DNA of 12,981 nt, taken from an uncultured Varibaculum sp. Its GTDB lineage: Bacteria > Actinomycetota > Actinomycetes > Actinomycetales > Actinomycetaceae. Position 1 is the stretch's first letter; each line of letters begins with the position of its first letter. Under the pieces are notes generated by a model, which was given only the letters and a program-made list of their open reading frames with translations, was not told where the DNA came from and searched no databases. The stretch lies in the NCBI GenBank assembly GCA_947255165.1, contig CAMYFZ010000050.1, positions 1 to 12,981 of the forward strand, read 5' to 3'. Position numbers and translations under genes: made by a program. Of this stretch, positions 6,388 to 12,981 are shown in pieces.

Positions 6388-8242
6388 TAACCAGACCGAC
6401 TCCGGTATCGCTGCCCCTTATAACTCCGATTCCCGCGATTCTACCGCTGCTCCTGCGGCGCCACCCAGTCCTGACATCTCACCCAGTCCTGACACCTCAC
6501 GCACTCCTGGTGCACCCTACAAAATCGATATGCCCCCGGTTTTAAATAACAATTCGGGCCGTTACTCGCCCCTGCCGGGAGATAGCACCCAGCTACTTTC
6601 CTCAGTGTTGCAGCTGATGGGCAACCTGGAGCAGGATAAAGTTTTGCAGGCTTTCGTGGACCAGGCCTGTGCCGTTACCTCCTCCCCTTACGGGGCGTTA
6701 TCGATCTTAGGTTCGCGGGGGGAAACCAGTGCTTTTTATATCCACGGATTAAGCGCCGACGAGCGAGAAGCTTTAGGCAGTCCCCCGATCGGGCGGGGAA
6801 TTATCGGAGATATCCCGGTGGATAACGGCATTATTTCTAATGATTTACATGCAGATCCTCGTTTCACCGGATATCCGCCTTCGCACCCGGACATGGTTTC
6901 TTTCTTGGGGGTGCCGCTGCGCATTCACGAGCAGGTGTATGGCCGTCTCTATCTGTGTAATCGTCCCGGCGGTTACCGCAAACAAGACTTAGCTTATGTG
7001 TCTGGTTTAGCAATCCTGGCGGCAGTGGCAGTAGAGAACTCGCGTCTTTACGAGGTTTCGCGTTCCCGCGAACGTTGGACCCGAGTATCTCAGCAGCTCA
7101 CTACGATTTTATTAGAAGGAACCGAGGAAGAGGACGCGCTGCAGTTCATCGCAAAATCAGTGCGGGAGGTGGCGGAAGCAGATACCGCGCTGCTGATTCT
7201 GCCGTCGGTGGGTGATTCCTGGGTGTGCGAAATCGCCTCCGGATACGGCGCCACTGACCTAATCGGGGTGTCGTTCCCTCCCCACGGGCGCGCACGCACG
7301 GTACTGGAAGAAGGACAAGGTCTGGTGGTGGATTCCCTAGCGCGGGCGACCACTCTACGGGTACCGGAGTTAGCTAAGTTCGGGTCAGCGCTCTACGCTC
7401 CTCTATTGGCCGGCTCCCACGCTATCGGGGTTTTGTTGCTGCTGCGCCTGCCGGAAAAACCAGAGTTTGATCCGGCGGTATTAAAAATGGCGGAACAGGT
7501 GGCAAGTCAGGCGGCTTTGGCTTTAGAAATTGCCGGGGCTAAACATGCGGCAGATATTGCAACTTTGCTAGATGAGCGCGCCAAGATCGGCGAGGACCTT
7601 CATGACCTAGCAATCCAACAGCTGTTTGCAACTGGTATGCAATTGGAACGCATCCGCGCGGCCTTCGCTAGTGGAGCTGATCTGGATTCGGCACATGCAG
7701 AATCTTTGATGCAAGATGCTCTAGCTAGCGTTGACGACTCGGTTAAACAGATCCGGGCAATTGTTCATAACCTGCGAGAACCCGATGCCGCAGTTGATTT
7801 GGTGGAGCGACTGCGCCGGGAGGCTTCCTTGGCACGCCGTCTACTAGGATTCGCGCCCTCTTTTGTACTAGATATTGACGGCGAAACCCTATCTGCCTCT
7901 GATCCTTCCCATGAAGAAACCCTGATTGCGGAGACTGATCAACGGGTCGGTCACGATATATCCGATGATGTGGTTGCGGTAGTTCGCGAAGCTCTATCTA
8001 ATACCGCCCGCCATGCCGGCGCGTCCTCAGCACAAGTGGTGGTGTCAATCAGCGGTATGGGTACCAACGGCTGTATCCGGGTAGTGGTAACCGATGATGG
8101 ACGCGGCCTCGATCCCAAAGTTACTAGGCGCTCGGGGTTGGATAATTTACAAAGTCGCGCGCGCCGCCACGGCGGTGTCTGTTTTACTCAGCCCGCCTCC
8201 CCGCACGGGCTGCAGGTAATCTGGGAAGTGCCCCTCGGTTAG
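6377..8242 (+). CDS. DevS/DosS-like two-GAF sensor histidine kinase in the cydDC operon
   Basis: This is a soluble NarL-class (HisKA_3) histidine kinase of 621 residues with no membrane segment. The order is a Pro/Ser/Thr-rich tail (1-55), GAF1 (about 85-222), GAF2 (about 240-393), dimerisation helix with phosphoacceptor His409 in EDLHDLAIQQLF, then an HATPase domain with N-box Glu538/Asn542 (REALSNTARHA), G1 DDGRG (573-577) and a GLDNLQSRARRHGG G2 segment. GAF1 contains GYPPSHPDMVSFLGVP; its His170 aligns with the proximal heme histidine of M. tuberculosis DosS (His149) and DosT (His147). This fits a heme sensor of O2, NO, CO or redox state. The ATG overlaps cydC by 11 bases, with AGGAG 7 bases upstream. 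No response regulator adjoins, so it is an orphan kinase locally. Heme binding and target genes are inference; kinase identity is firm. Confidence 0.9.
   Translation: MSFNNQTDSGIAAPYNSDSRDSTAAPAAPPSPDISPSPDTSRTPGAPYKIDMPPVLNNNSGRYSPLPGDSTQLLSSVLQLMGNLEQDKVLQAFVDQACAVTSSPYGALSILGSRGETSAFYIHGLSADEREALGSPPIGRGIIGDIPVDNGIISNDLHADPRFTGYPPSHPDMVSFLGVPLRIHEQVYGRLYLCNRPGGYRKQDLAYVSGLAILAAVAVENSRLYEVSRSRERWTRVSQQLTTILLEGTEEEDALQFIAKSVREVAEADTALLILPSVGDSWVCEIASGYGATDLIGVSFPPHGRARTVLEEGQGLVVDSLARATTLRVPELAKFGSALYAPLLAGSHAIGVLLLLRLPEKPEFDPAVLKMAEQVASQAALALEIAGAKHAADIATLLDERAKIGEDLHDLAIQQLFATGMQLERIRAAFASGADLDSAHAESLMQDALASVDDSVKQIRAIVHNLREPDAAVDLVERLRREASLARRLLGFAPSFVLDIDGETLSASDPSHEETLIAETDQRVGHDISDDVVAVVREALSNTARHAGASSAQVVVSISGMGTNGCIRVVVTDDGRGLDPKVTRRSGLDNLQSRARRHGGVCFTQPASPHGLQVIWEVPLG
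6462..6510 (+). repeat. 18-bp tandem repeat in the kinase N-terminal tail
   Basis: CACCCAGTCCTGACATCT (6462-6479) is followed directly by a copy with one change (6480-6497) and a diverged partial third copy (6498-6510). It encodes the hexapeptide-like series PSPDIS/PSPDTS/RTPG. The unit is a multiple of three, so changes in copy number would keep frame and vary the length of a disordered linker. Confidence 0.75.
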
Positions 8243-8253
8243 GGACACTTCCC
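8223..8253. terminator. Hairpin covering the kinase stop codon, between convergent genes
   Basis: Arms 8223-8235 and 8241-8253 pair over 13 positions with one mismatch (GGGAAGTG...CACTTCCC outermost) around a CGGTT loop. The TAG stop at 8240-8242 lies in the loop and first pair. On the + strand only a delayed T-run follows (8267-8272), and on the - strand none, so it is a plausible but imperfect terminator for the cydDC-kinase unit and a possible block to convergent read-through. Confidence 0.6.
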
Positions 8254-8270
8254 GCTATCTTGACTACTTT

Positions 8271-9263
8271 TTAGAGTCCTACGGTTTTAGCAACCTCGGT
8301 CAGTTTTTCCGCGCTGCGGGTTAACGCATCGCGTTCGTCTAGGGTGATAGGCGGATCCAAAACCCGCCCTACCCCGGCGCGTCCCACCAAAGTGGGCGCT
8401 GCCATGCATACTCCGGAAATGCCATTCCAGTTATCTAACAGGGACGATACCGTCAGTACCCGGTCTTCATCGCGCATAACCGCCGAAATAATATTGGTAA
8501 CCGAAAGCCCGATCGCGAAGTTAGTTACCCCTTTGCCTTCGATTATCCGGTAGGCAGATTCCACTACATCTTTAGAAATGCGCTGTTTCAGCTTGTCATC
8601 GAAAATCCCGCCGTTAATAGTGGCTCCCCAACGCGACAGCGGTACGTTGCCAATCTCGGCGCTGGACCACAGCGGCACCTCGGAGTCGCCATGTTCTCCG
8701 GCGATATAGGCGTGAATATTTTGGACTGCTACCCCCGTCTCTTGGGAGATTAGATAGCGCATCCGGGAGGTATCCAGCACCGTACCGGAACCAAATACCT
8801 GGTGAGAAGGTAGGCCGCTCATCTTTAGGGCCATATAGGTGGCAATATCAACCGGGTTGGACACCAAAATATAGATGGCATCGGGCGCCACTTTTAGCAC
8901 CTTCGGCAAAATCGAGTTCATGATATTTGCCATCGCCTGCACCATATCGAGGCGTGACTGCCCCGGTTTTTGTTGGGGACCAGCGGTAATCACGATTACA
9001 TCCGAATCGCGGAGCACTTCCACATCATCCGAGCCAGAGATTGAAGCCGCGGGGGTGAACTGAATCCCGTGGGCCAGATCTAGTGCCTCTGCCTCTACTT
9101 TGGCTTTATTAATATCGAAGAGGGCGATCTCGCGGGCTGCACCCTTGATTTGGCAGGCATAGGCCAGGGCAGTTCCCACGAATCCGGCACCTACAATCCC
9201 AACTTTTGAGCGCCGCGTAAGCATCGACGCGGGGTAGAGAGAATTGGCGCGTTCTTTGGACAT
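8271..9263 (-). CDS. ldh: L-lactate dehydrogenase, probably fructose-1,6-bisphosphate activated
   Basis: This cytoplasmic enzyme reduces pyruvate to L-lactate with NADH, the NAD-regenerating step of fermentation. It has 330 residues. The Rossmann motif GAGFVG (25-30) is followed by Asp50, which selects NAD. The substrate loop PQQKPGQSR (96-104) has Gln98 where malate dehydrogenases have Arg, so it is LDH, not MDH. Catalytic Asp164 and substrate-binding Arg167 (LDTSR) and His191 (GEHGDSE) are present. Arg169 and His184 fall at the positions of Arg173 and His188, the FBP-binding residues of allosteric bacterial LDHs, so activation by FBP is predicted. ATG (9261-9263 on the complement) is preceded by AAGGAG with a short spacer. 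The first 18 residues are an extension ahead of the fold. The gene is convergent with the kinase and 123 bases downstream of dinG. Confidence 0.95.
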   Translation of the reverse strand: MSKERANSLYPASMLTRRSKVGIVGAGFVGTALAYACQIKGAAREIALFDINKAKVEAEALDLAHGIQFTPAASISGSDDVEVLRDSDVIVITAGPQQKPGQSRLDMVQAMANIMNSILPKVLKVAPDAIYILVSNPVDIATYMALKMSGLPSHQVFGSGTVLDTSRMRYLISQETGVAVQNIHAYIAGEHGDSEVPLWSSAEIGNVPLSRWGATINGGIFDDKLKQRISKDVVESAYRIIEGKGVTNFAIGLSVTNIISAVMRDEDRVLTVSSLLDNWNGISGVCMAAPTLVGRAGVGRVLDPPITLDERDALTRSAEKLTEVAKTVGL

Positions 9264-9386
9264 TTTTTCTCCTTTAGTCTGGGATTGATCTCCTACATCT
9301 AAAGCTACCGGTTAGAACCGAGGTTGTCTGGTGAAGAACGGCCTAATACCGAGGTGATTTAGATTCCTTTTCACCTTGTCGGTTAT
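9264..9386 (-). promoter_or_regulatory. ldh upstream region with repeated ACCGAGGT and an adjoining palindrome
   Basis: This 123-base gap should hold the ldh promoter. ACCGAGGT occurs at 9317-9324 and again at 9348-9355, 31 bases apart, close to three helical turns. CGGTTAGAACCG (9309-9320) is a 5-bp-arm palindrome overlapping the first copy. The ribosome binding site complement CTCCT is at 9269-9273. No clean -10/-35 pair stands out. The repeats are seen; the operator role is inference. Confidence 0.4.
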
Positions 9387-11393
9387 CTAGTTTTCTGTTT
9401 CTTCTAGGTTTCCTAGCCGCCCTAGCGCCCCTAGCACCGTCTGCTGGTCGGTAGTCCGCCAAAATGGGGGCAAAGATTTCAGCAGATAGCCCGCATATCG
9501 GGCGCTAACTAGACGCTGATCTAGCACCGCTACTACTCCCCTATCGGCGTGAGTGCGAATCAACCTCCCGGCTCCCTGTGCTAAAAGTAAGGCCGCGTGG
9601 GAGAGGGAAACCTCCGCAAATCCGCTGCGCCCCTGCGCCTCCGCCGCCCGGGTACGCGCGGAAATATAGGGGTCATTGGGTCGGGGGAAGGGGATCCGAT
9701 CGATGAGGACGAGGCGGCATTTATCGCCAGGTAAATCTACCCCCTGCCAGAGAGAAAGAGTGCCAAACAGGCAGGAATTTTTACTGGCGGAAAAGTCCGC
9801 TATCAGTTGGTTTATCGGTGCTTCCCCCTGCAGGAATATCTGCAAATCGCTTTCGTCTGCAAAATACTCGGCGGCTTGCTGGGCGGCTCTATAGGAAGAA
9901 AATAGCCCTAGCACCCCGCCGCCGGCTGCTTCGGCCAGCTCTAGGGTTCTTTTCAAGGCGGCTTCACTCAAGCCAGATTTACCTGGCCTTGGTAAATCGG
10001 CGGCCACATATAAAATCCCCTGCTGGAGATAGTTAAAGGGGCTGCCGAGGTCGCTGCCTTTCCAAGTGTGGCTATCCCGGAAGCCTAAACGAGTCGCAAC
10101 CGCCTCGAAAGATCCCCCTAGCTGCATAGTTGCCGAGGTAAGTACGCATGAATGTCCCTTAAAGAGACGGGCATAAAGATCGCCGCCCACATCCAGGGGG
10201 CCGCTATAAAGACGGCGATTCCCGGATTTGTCTTCCACGATCCAGGCAGCCGATTTTTCCGGGTCGAAGGCAGCGATAATTTCGCAAGCGTCTAAAGCTT
10301 CTTCAATCTGGGCAAGGACGATGCGCTGTTTTACCCGTTGTTCGTCCTCATCCCCGCTGCCCGTAACTTCCCCGGAGATATCGGAGAGTTCTATTTGGAG
10401 AGTGGTCAAAGTAGTTTCGAGTTCTTTAGGCAGCGCGGTAAGTTCGCCTTCGTCCTGTTTCTCTAGGATTTTTGTGAAATTTTTGGCCGTCTTTTCGAGG
10501 GCAGTAACCGGCAGGTTGAAATGTTTACTCACCCCGCGCGCCACTTTTTCTATTGCACCGCCTGAGAGGCTTACGCAGGCTTGGGAGCGGGCGCGGGAGG
10601 GCAGTTCGTGAGCTTCATCTACGATTAGGAGGTCGAACTCTGGCAATAGTTCCGCGCTGGTGAGTGCCTCTATGGACAGCAAAGCATGGTTGGTGATGAT
10701 GATATCTGCGTCTTGTGCCTTCAGGCGCGCATCGCGGGGAAAACAATCGGTAAAGAAACGACAGGTTTTCCCTTGGCATTGGTTGGGAGAAATCGAGGCT
10801 TGCTGCCAAGCGGCTAGGGACACTCCGCGCTGAAGTTCATCCCGGTCACCGCTGTCAGTTTCTTCTGCCCATTCTCGCAGGCGCTGCAGCTGTTTACCGA
10901 TATTGCTGGGGGAATATTCGGCGGCCTCGTAGCTGGGGAACAGCCCTTCGATTTCTTCGGGAGCCGCCAATTTCCAGCGGCAAATATAGTTTGACCAGCC
11001 TTTTAATACCGCAACCGTGGGAGGAGTGTATCCGAGTTCGCGGCAGGCACTCACTACCGTGGGGATGTCGCAGGTAAGTAGCTGGCGTTGCAAGGCTAGG
11101 GTCGCAGTGGAGATTACTACTCTGTCCCCATGTTCGATTGCCCGTTGGAAGGCAGCTGCCAGATAGGCGAGAGATTTTCCGGTACCGGTTCCGGCCCCGA
11201 CTAATTGGCTGCCGGACTGAGAAAACGAGCGGGCAACCAGGTTGCACATTTGCACTTGTTCTGCGCGTTCACTGCCGCCAATCTGGTTAATGCAGGTACT
11301 GAGGATTTTCCGTGCGGCCTGGGCATCTTTGCTGCTCCCACCTTTACCTTTATCGGTGGCCCCTACCAATGGGGAAACTCCGGGATCGGGCAT
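9387..11393 (-). CDS. dinG: DinG/XPD-family iron-sulfur ATP-dependent DNA helicase
   Basis: This is a predicted 5'-3' superfamily-2 helicase acting on R-loops, G-quadruplexes or damage intermediates, as known for DinG/YoaA/XPD proteins. It has 668 residues. Motif I is GAGTGTGKS (66-74), followed by the Fe-S domain with cysteines 138, 206, 211 and 217 (ICRW, NQCQGKTCRFFTDC) spaced as 4Fe-4S ligands, and motif II VDEAH (258-262). Helicase domain 2 carries SATM (420-423), LWQGVDLPG (548-556) and motif VI QGAGRLIR (606-613). All ATPase residues and all four cysteines are intact. No exonuclease domain is fused, unlike the Firmicutes DinG. The ATG at 11391-11393 directly follows the hflX stop with no intervening base; only a weak AGAGG precedes it, so coupling is likely. 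The family also includes E. coli YoaA-like proteins, so the symbol is by family and context. Confidence 0.9.
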   Translation of the reverse strand: MPDPGVSPLVGATDKGKGGSSKDAQAARKILSTCINQIGGSERAEQVQMCNLVARSFSQSGSQLVGAGTGTGKSLAYLAAAFQRAIEHGDRVVISTATLALQRQLLTCDIPTVVSACRELGYTPPTVAVLKGWSNYICRWKLAAPEEIEGLFPSYEAAEYSPSNIGKQLQRLREWAEETDSGDRDELQRGVSLAAWQQASISPNQCQGKTCRFFTDCFPRDARLKAQDADIIITNHALLSIEALTSAELLPEFDLLIVDEAHELPSRARSQACVSLSGGAIEKVARGVSKHFNLPVTALEKTAKNFTKILEKQDEGELTALPKELETTLTTLQIELSDISGEVTGSGDEDEQRVKQRIVLAQIEEALDACEIIAAFDPEKSAAWIVEDKSGNRRLYSGPLDVGGDLYARLFKGHSCVLTSATMQLGGSFEAVATRLGFRDSHTWKGSDLGSPFNYLQQGILYVAADLPRPGKSGLSEAALKRTLELAEAAGGGVLGLFSSYRAAQQAAEYFADESDLQIFLQGEAPINQLIADFSASKNSCLFGTLSLWQGVDLPGDKCRLVLIDRIPFPRPNDPYISARTRAAEAQGRSGFAEVSLSHAALLLAQGAGRLIRTHADRGVVAVLDQRLVSARYAGYLLKSLPPFWRTTDQQTVLGALGRLGNLEETEN

Positions 11394-12981
11394 CTAATTC
11401 GCCGCCTCTAGGATGGCTTGGGCGAGGGCAGGGCCGGCGCGTCCGACCACGTGGGTGCCGTTTTCTAAGTATTCGACTTTGTCAACGATACCTTCCTCGT
11501 GCAGCCGCGCTACCAGAGAAGATTGGTCGTAGGGAATCACGTAGTCAATAGGTTTAGCGGGAGGAGGTAGCGCCTGAGCGATAGCTTCCCGCAGCTGGTC
11601 TAAGCCCTGCCCGGTATGAGTGGACAGCGGGATTCCTCCACCAATGGCAGATTGCAATGCGCGAATGTGCAGGGCATCTATCAGGTCTGTTTTATTGAGG
11701 ACGATAATCTCGGGAATGCGGGAGACATTGGGCAGATCCGCTAGCACTTCATGCACGGTTTGTACCTGTTGGACCGGGTTATGGTGACTGGCATCAACCA
11801 CGTGCACGATTACATCGGCGTATTCGGCTTCTTCCAGGGTAGAGCGGAATGCTTCCACCAGTTCGTGGGGCAGTTCGTCAATAAAGCCTACGGTGTCAGA
11901 CAAAGTATAGGCGCGTCCATCGGGAGTTTCCGCTTGCCGTACCGTGGGATCCAGGGTGGCAAATAGCGCATCTTGCACCATCACATCTGCATCTACCAGC
12001 GCATTCAGTAGGGAGGATTTTCCCGCGTTGGTGTATCCCACGATTACTACCGAGGGCAGGGGGCTACTGAGGCGACCTTCCCGTTTGGTGTCCCGGGCTT
12101 TCTTCATCTGTTTGATTTCGCGGCGTAGTTTCGCGATTCGTTTGGTGATCCGCCGCCGGTCAGTTTCCAGTTTGGTTTCGCCTGGGCCGCGTGCGCCGAT
12201 TCCGGCGCCTCCCGATACGCGTCCGCCGGCCTGGCGCGACATTGACTGTCCCCAGCCACGCAGGCGCGGAAGTAGGTATTGCAGCTGCGCTAGTTCAACT
12301 TGGGCTTTGCCTTCGCGGGAGGAGGCGTGTTGAGCGAAAATATCGAGGATTACGGCGGTGCGGTCAATGACTTTCACTTTGACTTGGTCTTCAAGTCCGC
12401 GCCGCTGTGAGGGCTGCAGCTGCGCATTTACAATCACGGTGTCGGCTTCGAGCGCCGCCACCTGCTCCGCTAACTGTTTGGCTTTCCCGCGTCCTACGAA
12501 AGTTGCGGCATCGGGAGCGCTGCGTCGTTGCAAAGCCGCACCTACCAACTCAGCCCCGGCTGTTTGGGCTAACGCCGCGAGTTCCGATAGGGACTGTTGG
12601 GCGCCGGTGCGATCCGAATCATAAATACCTACTAGGAAAACTTTTTCTAGCTGTACCCGCCGATACTCAACCTCGGAAATATCTAGGTCAGAGGCGTTTG
12701 TGCGTTGGAATTCTTCGCGCAGCCTGCGAGAGAAATCCCCGCCGTGGGAACTTTGTTTCGTCAGGGCGGTACTGGACCAATCCAGCAGCTCCAACCCCTC
12801 CTTGGGAGTGGTTGCGTCCGGATAGTACCGCGCGGATTTTCCAGGGGAATTTCCCAGGGATGTCTTCAAAGTGGAATCAGTTTCGCGCCGGTTTAAGCTC
12901 CGGTCACGCACGCGGCGTACCAGATTATAGGCTCTGTCCAGGTCTTGTTTACTGACTTCCGTTTCCGCAGGTATTTGCGCC
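11394..12981 (-). CDS. hflX: Ribosome-associated GTPase HflX, 5' end possibly beyond the window
   Basis: HflX binds the large ribosomal subunit and splits stalled ribosomes, for example after heat or antibiotic stress. Numbered from the GTG at 12911 there are 505 residues. The N-terminal domain has APDAATFVGRGKAKQL (132-147) and VKVIDRTAVILDIFAQHASSREGKAQVELAQLQY; the glycine-rich linker is GGAGIGARGPGETKLETDRRRI. The GTPase motifs are G1 GYTNAGKS (292-299), switch I ATLDPTV (318-324), G3 DTVGF (339-343), G4 NKTD (406-409), and G5 near Ser430. A C-terminal domain follows. The frame stays open from GTG 12911 to the window edge (23 more codons, reading QIPAETEVSKQDLDRAYNLVRR), and that GTG has no ribosome binding site, so the real start is probably upstream and outside. 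dinG follows with no gap. Confidence 0.93.
   Translation of the reverse strand, partial: AQIPAETEVSKQDLDRAYNLVRRVRDRSLNRRETDSTLKTSLGNSPGKSARYYPDATTPKEGLELLDWSSTALTKQSSHGGDFSRRLREEFQRTNASDLDISEVEYRRVQLEKVFLVGIYDSDRTGAQQSLSELAALAQTAGAELVGAALQRRSAPDAATFVGRGKAKQLAEQVAALEADTVIVNAQLQPSQRRGLEDQVKVKVIDRTAVILDIFAQHASSREGKAQVELAQLQYLLPRLRGWGQSMSRQAGGRVSGGAGIGARGPGETKLETDRRRITKRIAKLRREIKQMKKARDTKREGRLSSPLPSVVIVGYTNAGKSSLLNALVDADVMVQDALFATLDPTVRQAETPDGRAYTLSDTVGFIDELPHELVEAFRSTLEEAEYADVIVHVVDASHHNPVQQVQTVHEVLADLPNVSRIPEIIVLNKTDLIDALHIRALQSAIGGGIPLSTHTGQGLDQLREAIAQALPPPAKPIDYVIPYDQSSLVARLHEEGIVDKVEYLENGTHVVGRAGPALAQAILEAAN

Noticed and set aside
8271..9263. Malate dehydrogenase.
   Set aside because: Gln98 in the QQKPGQSR substrate loop, in place of Arg, indicates lactate/pyruvate specificity.
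12924..12929. Perfect TATAAT on the - strand just upstream of the hflX GTG at 12911.
   Set aside because: It falls in an open hflX frame (Tyr-Asn codons), has no recognisable -35 at 16-18 bases, and its 12-base distance to the GTG does not fit a leaderless start well.
12407..12955. A 182-codon + strand ORF antisense to hflX.
   Set aside because: It is a shadow of the hflX frame; the product is Arg/Pro/Ala-rich without recognisable motifs, and hflX has all its GTPase motifs on the other strand.
1..12981. tRNA or rRNA genes, CRISPR arrays, insertion sequences, prophage or toxin-antitoxin modules.
   Set aside because: No cloverleaf, regularly spaced repeats, transposase or integrase motifs, or small paired ORFs were found on either strand; almost all sequence is covered by recognised housekeeping genes.

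Overview
The window carries ordinary actinobacterial chromosome and no prophage, transposase, CRISPR array or foreign gene cluster. It suggests a moderate-G+C member of Actinomycetota, probably Actinomycetaceae (Actinomyces/Varibaculum-like). The basis is the cydA-cydB-cydD-cydC order, a DevS/DosS-type two-GAF histidine kinase, the HflX-DinG pair, and TTG/GTG start use. The genus is a guess from gene content and base composition.

Left part, + strand (1-8242), respiration. The 3' four fifths of cydA and all of cydB encode cytochrome bd quinol oxidase. They end at a hairpin followed by a perfect 20-bp terminator. A 426-bp gap holds a compound palindrome of about 180 bp and the leader of the next operon. 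cydD and cydC follow, encoding the two halves of the heterodimeric ABC exporter needed for bd oxidase assembly. A GAF-GAF-HisKA_3-HATPase sensor kinase then overlaps the end of cydC by 11 bp. Its first GAF domain keeps the histidine that ligates heme in mycobacterial DosS/DosT. The operon therefore looks like an oxidase-maturation module with its own predicted O2/redox/NO sensor, but no response regulator lies next to it. A hairpin covering the kinase stop codon closes the unit.

Right part, - strand (8271-12981). L-lactate dehydrogenase lies convergent to the kinase and keeps the two residues used for fructose-1,6-bisphosphate activation in other bacterial LDHs. Upstream of it, and transcribed before it, are a DinG/XPD-type iron-sulfur helicase and the GTPase HflX. 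hflX and dinG are abutted with no gap and are probably translationally coupled. hflX is open to the right edge of the window, so its true start may lie outside.

Together the left cluster (low-oxygen respiration) and ldh (fermentative NADH reoxidation) describe the redox economy of a facultative or microaerophilic anaerobe. The best leads are the cyd-linked kinase and the palindromic element between cydAB and cydDC. I found no clearly new multi-gene system.
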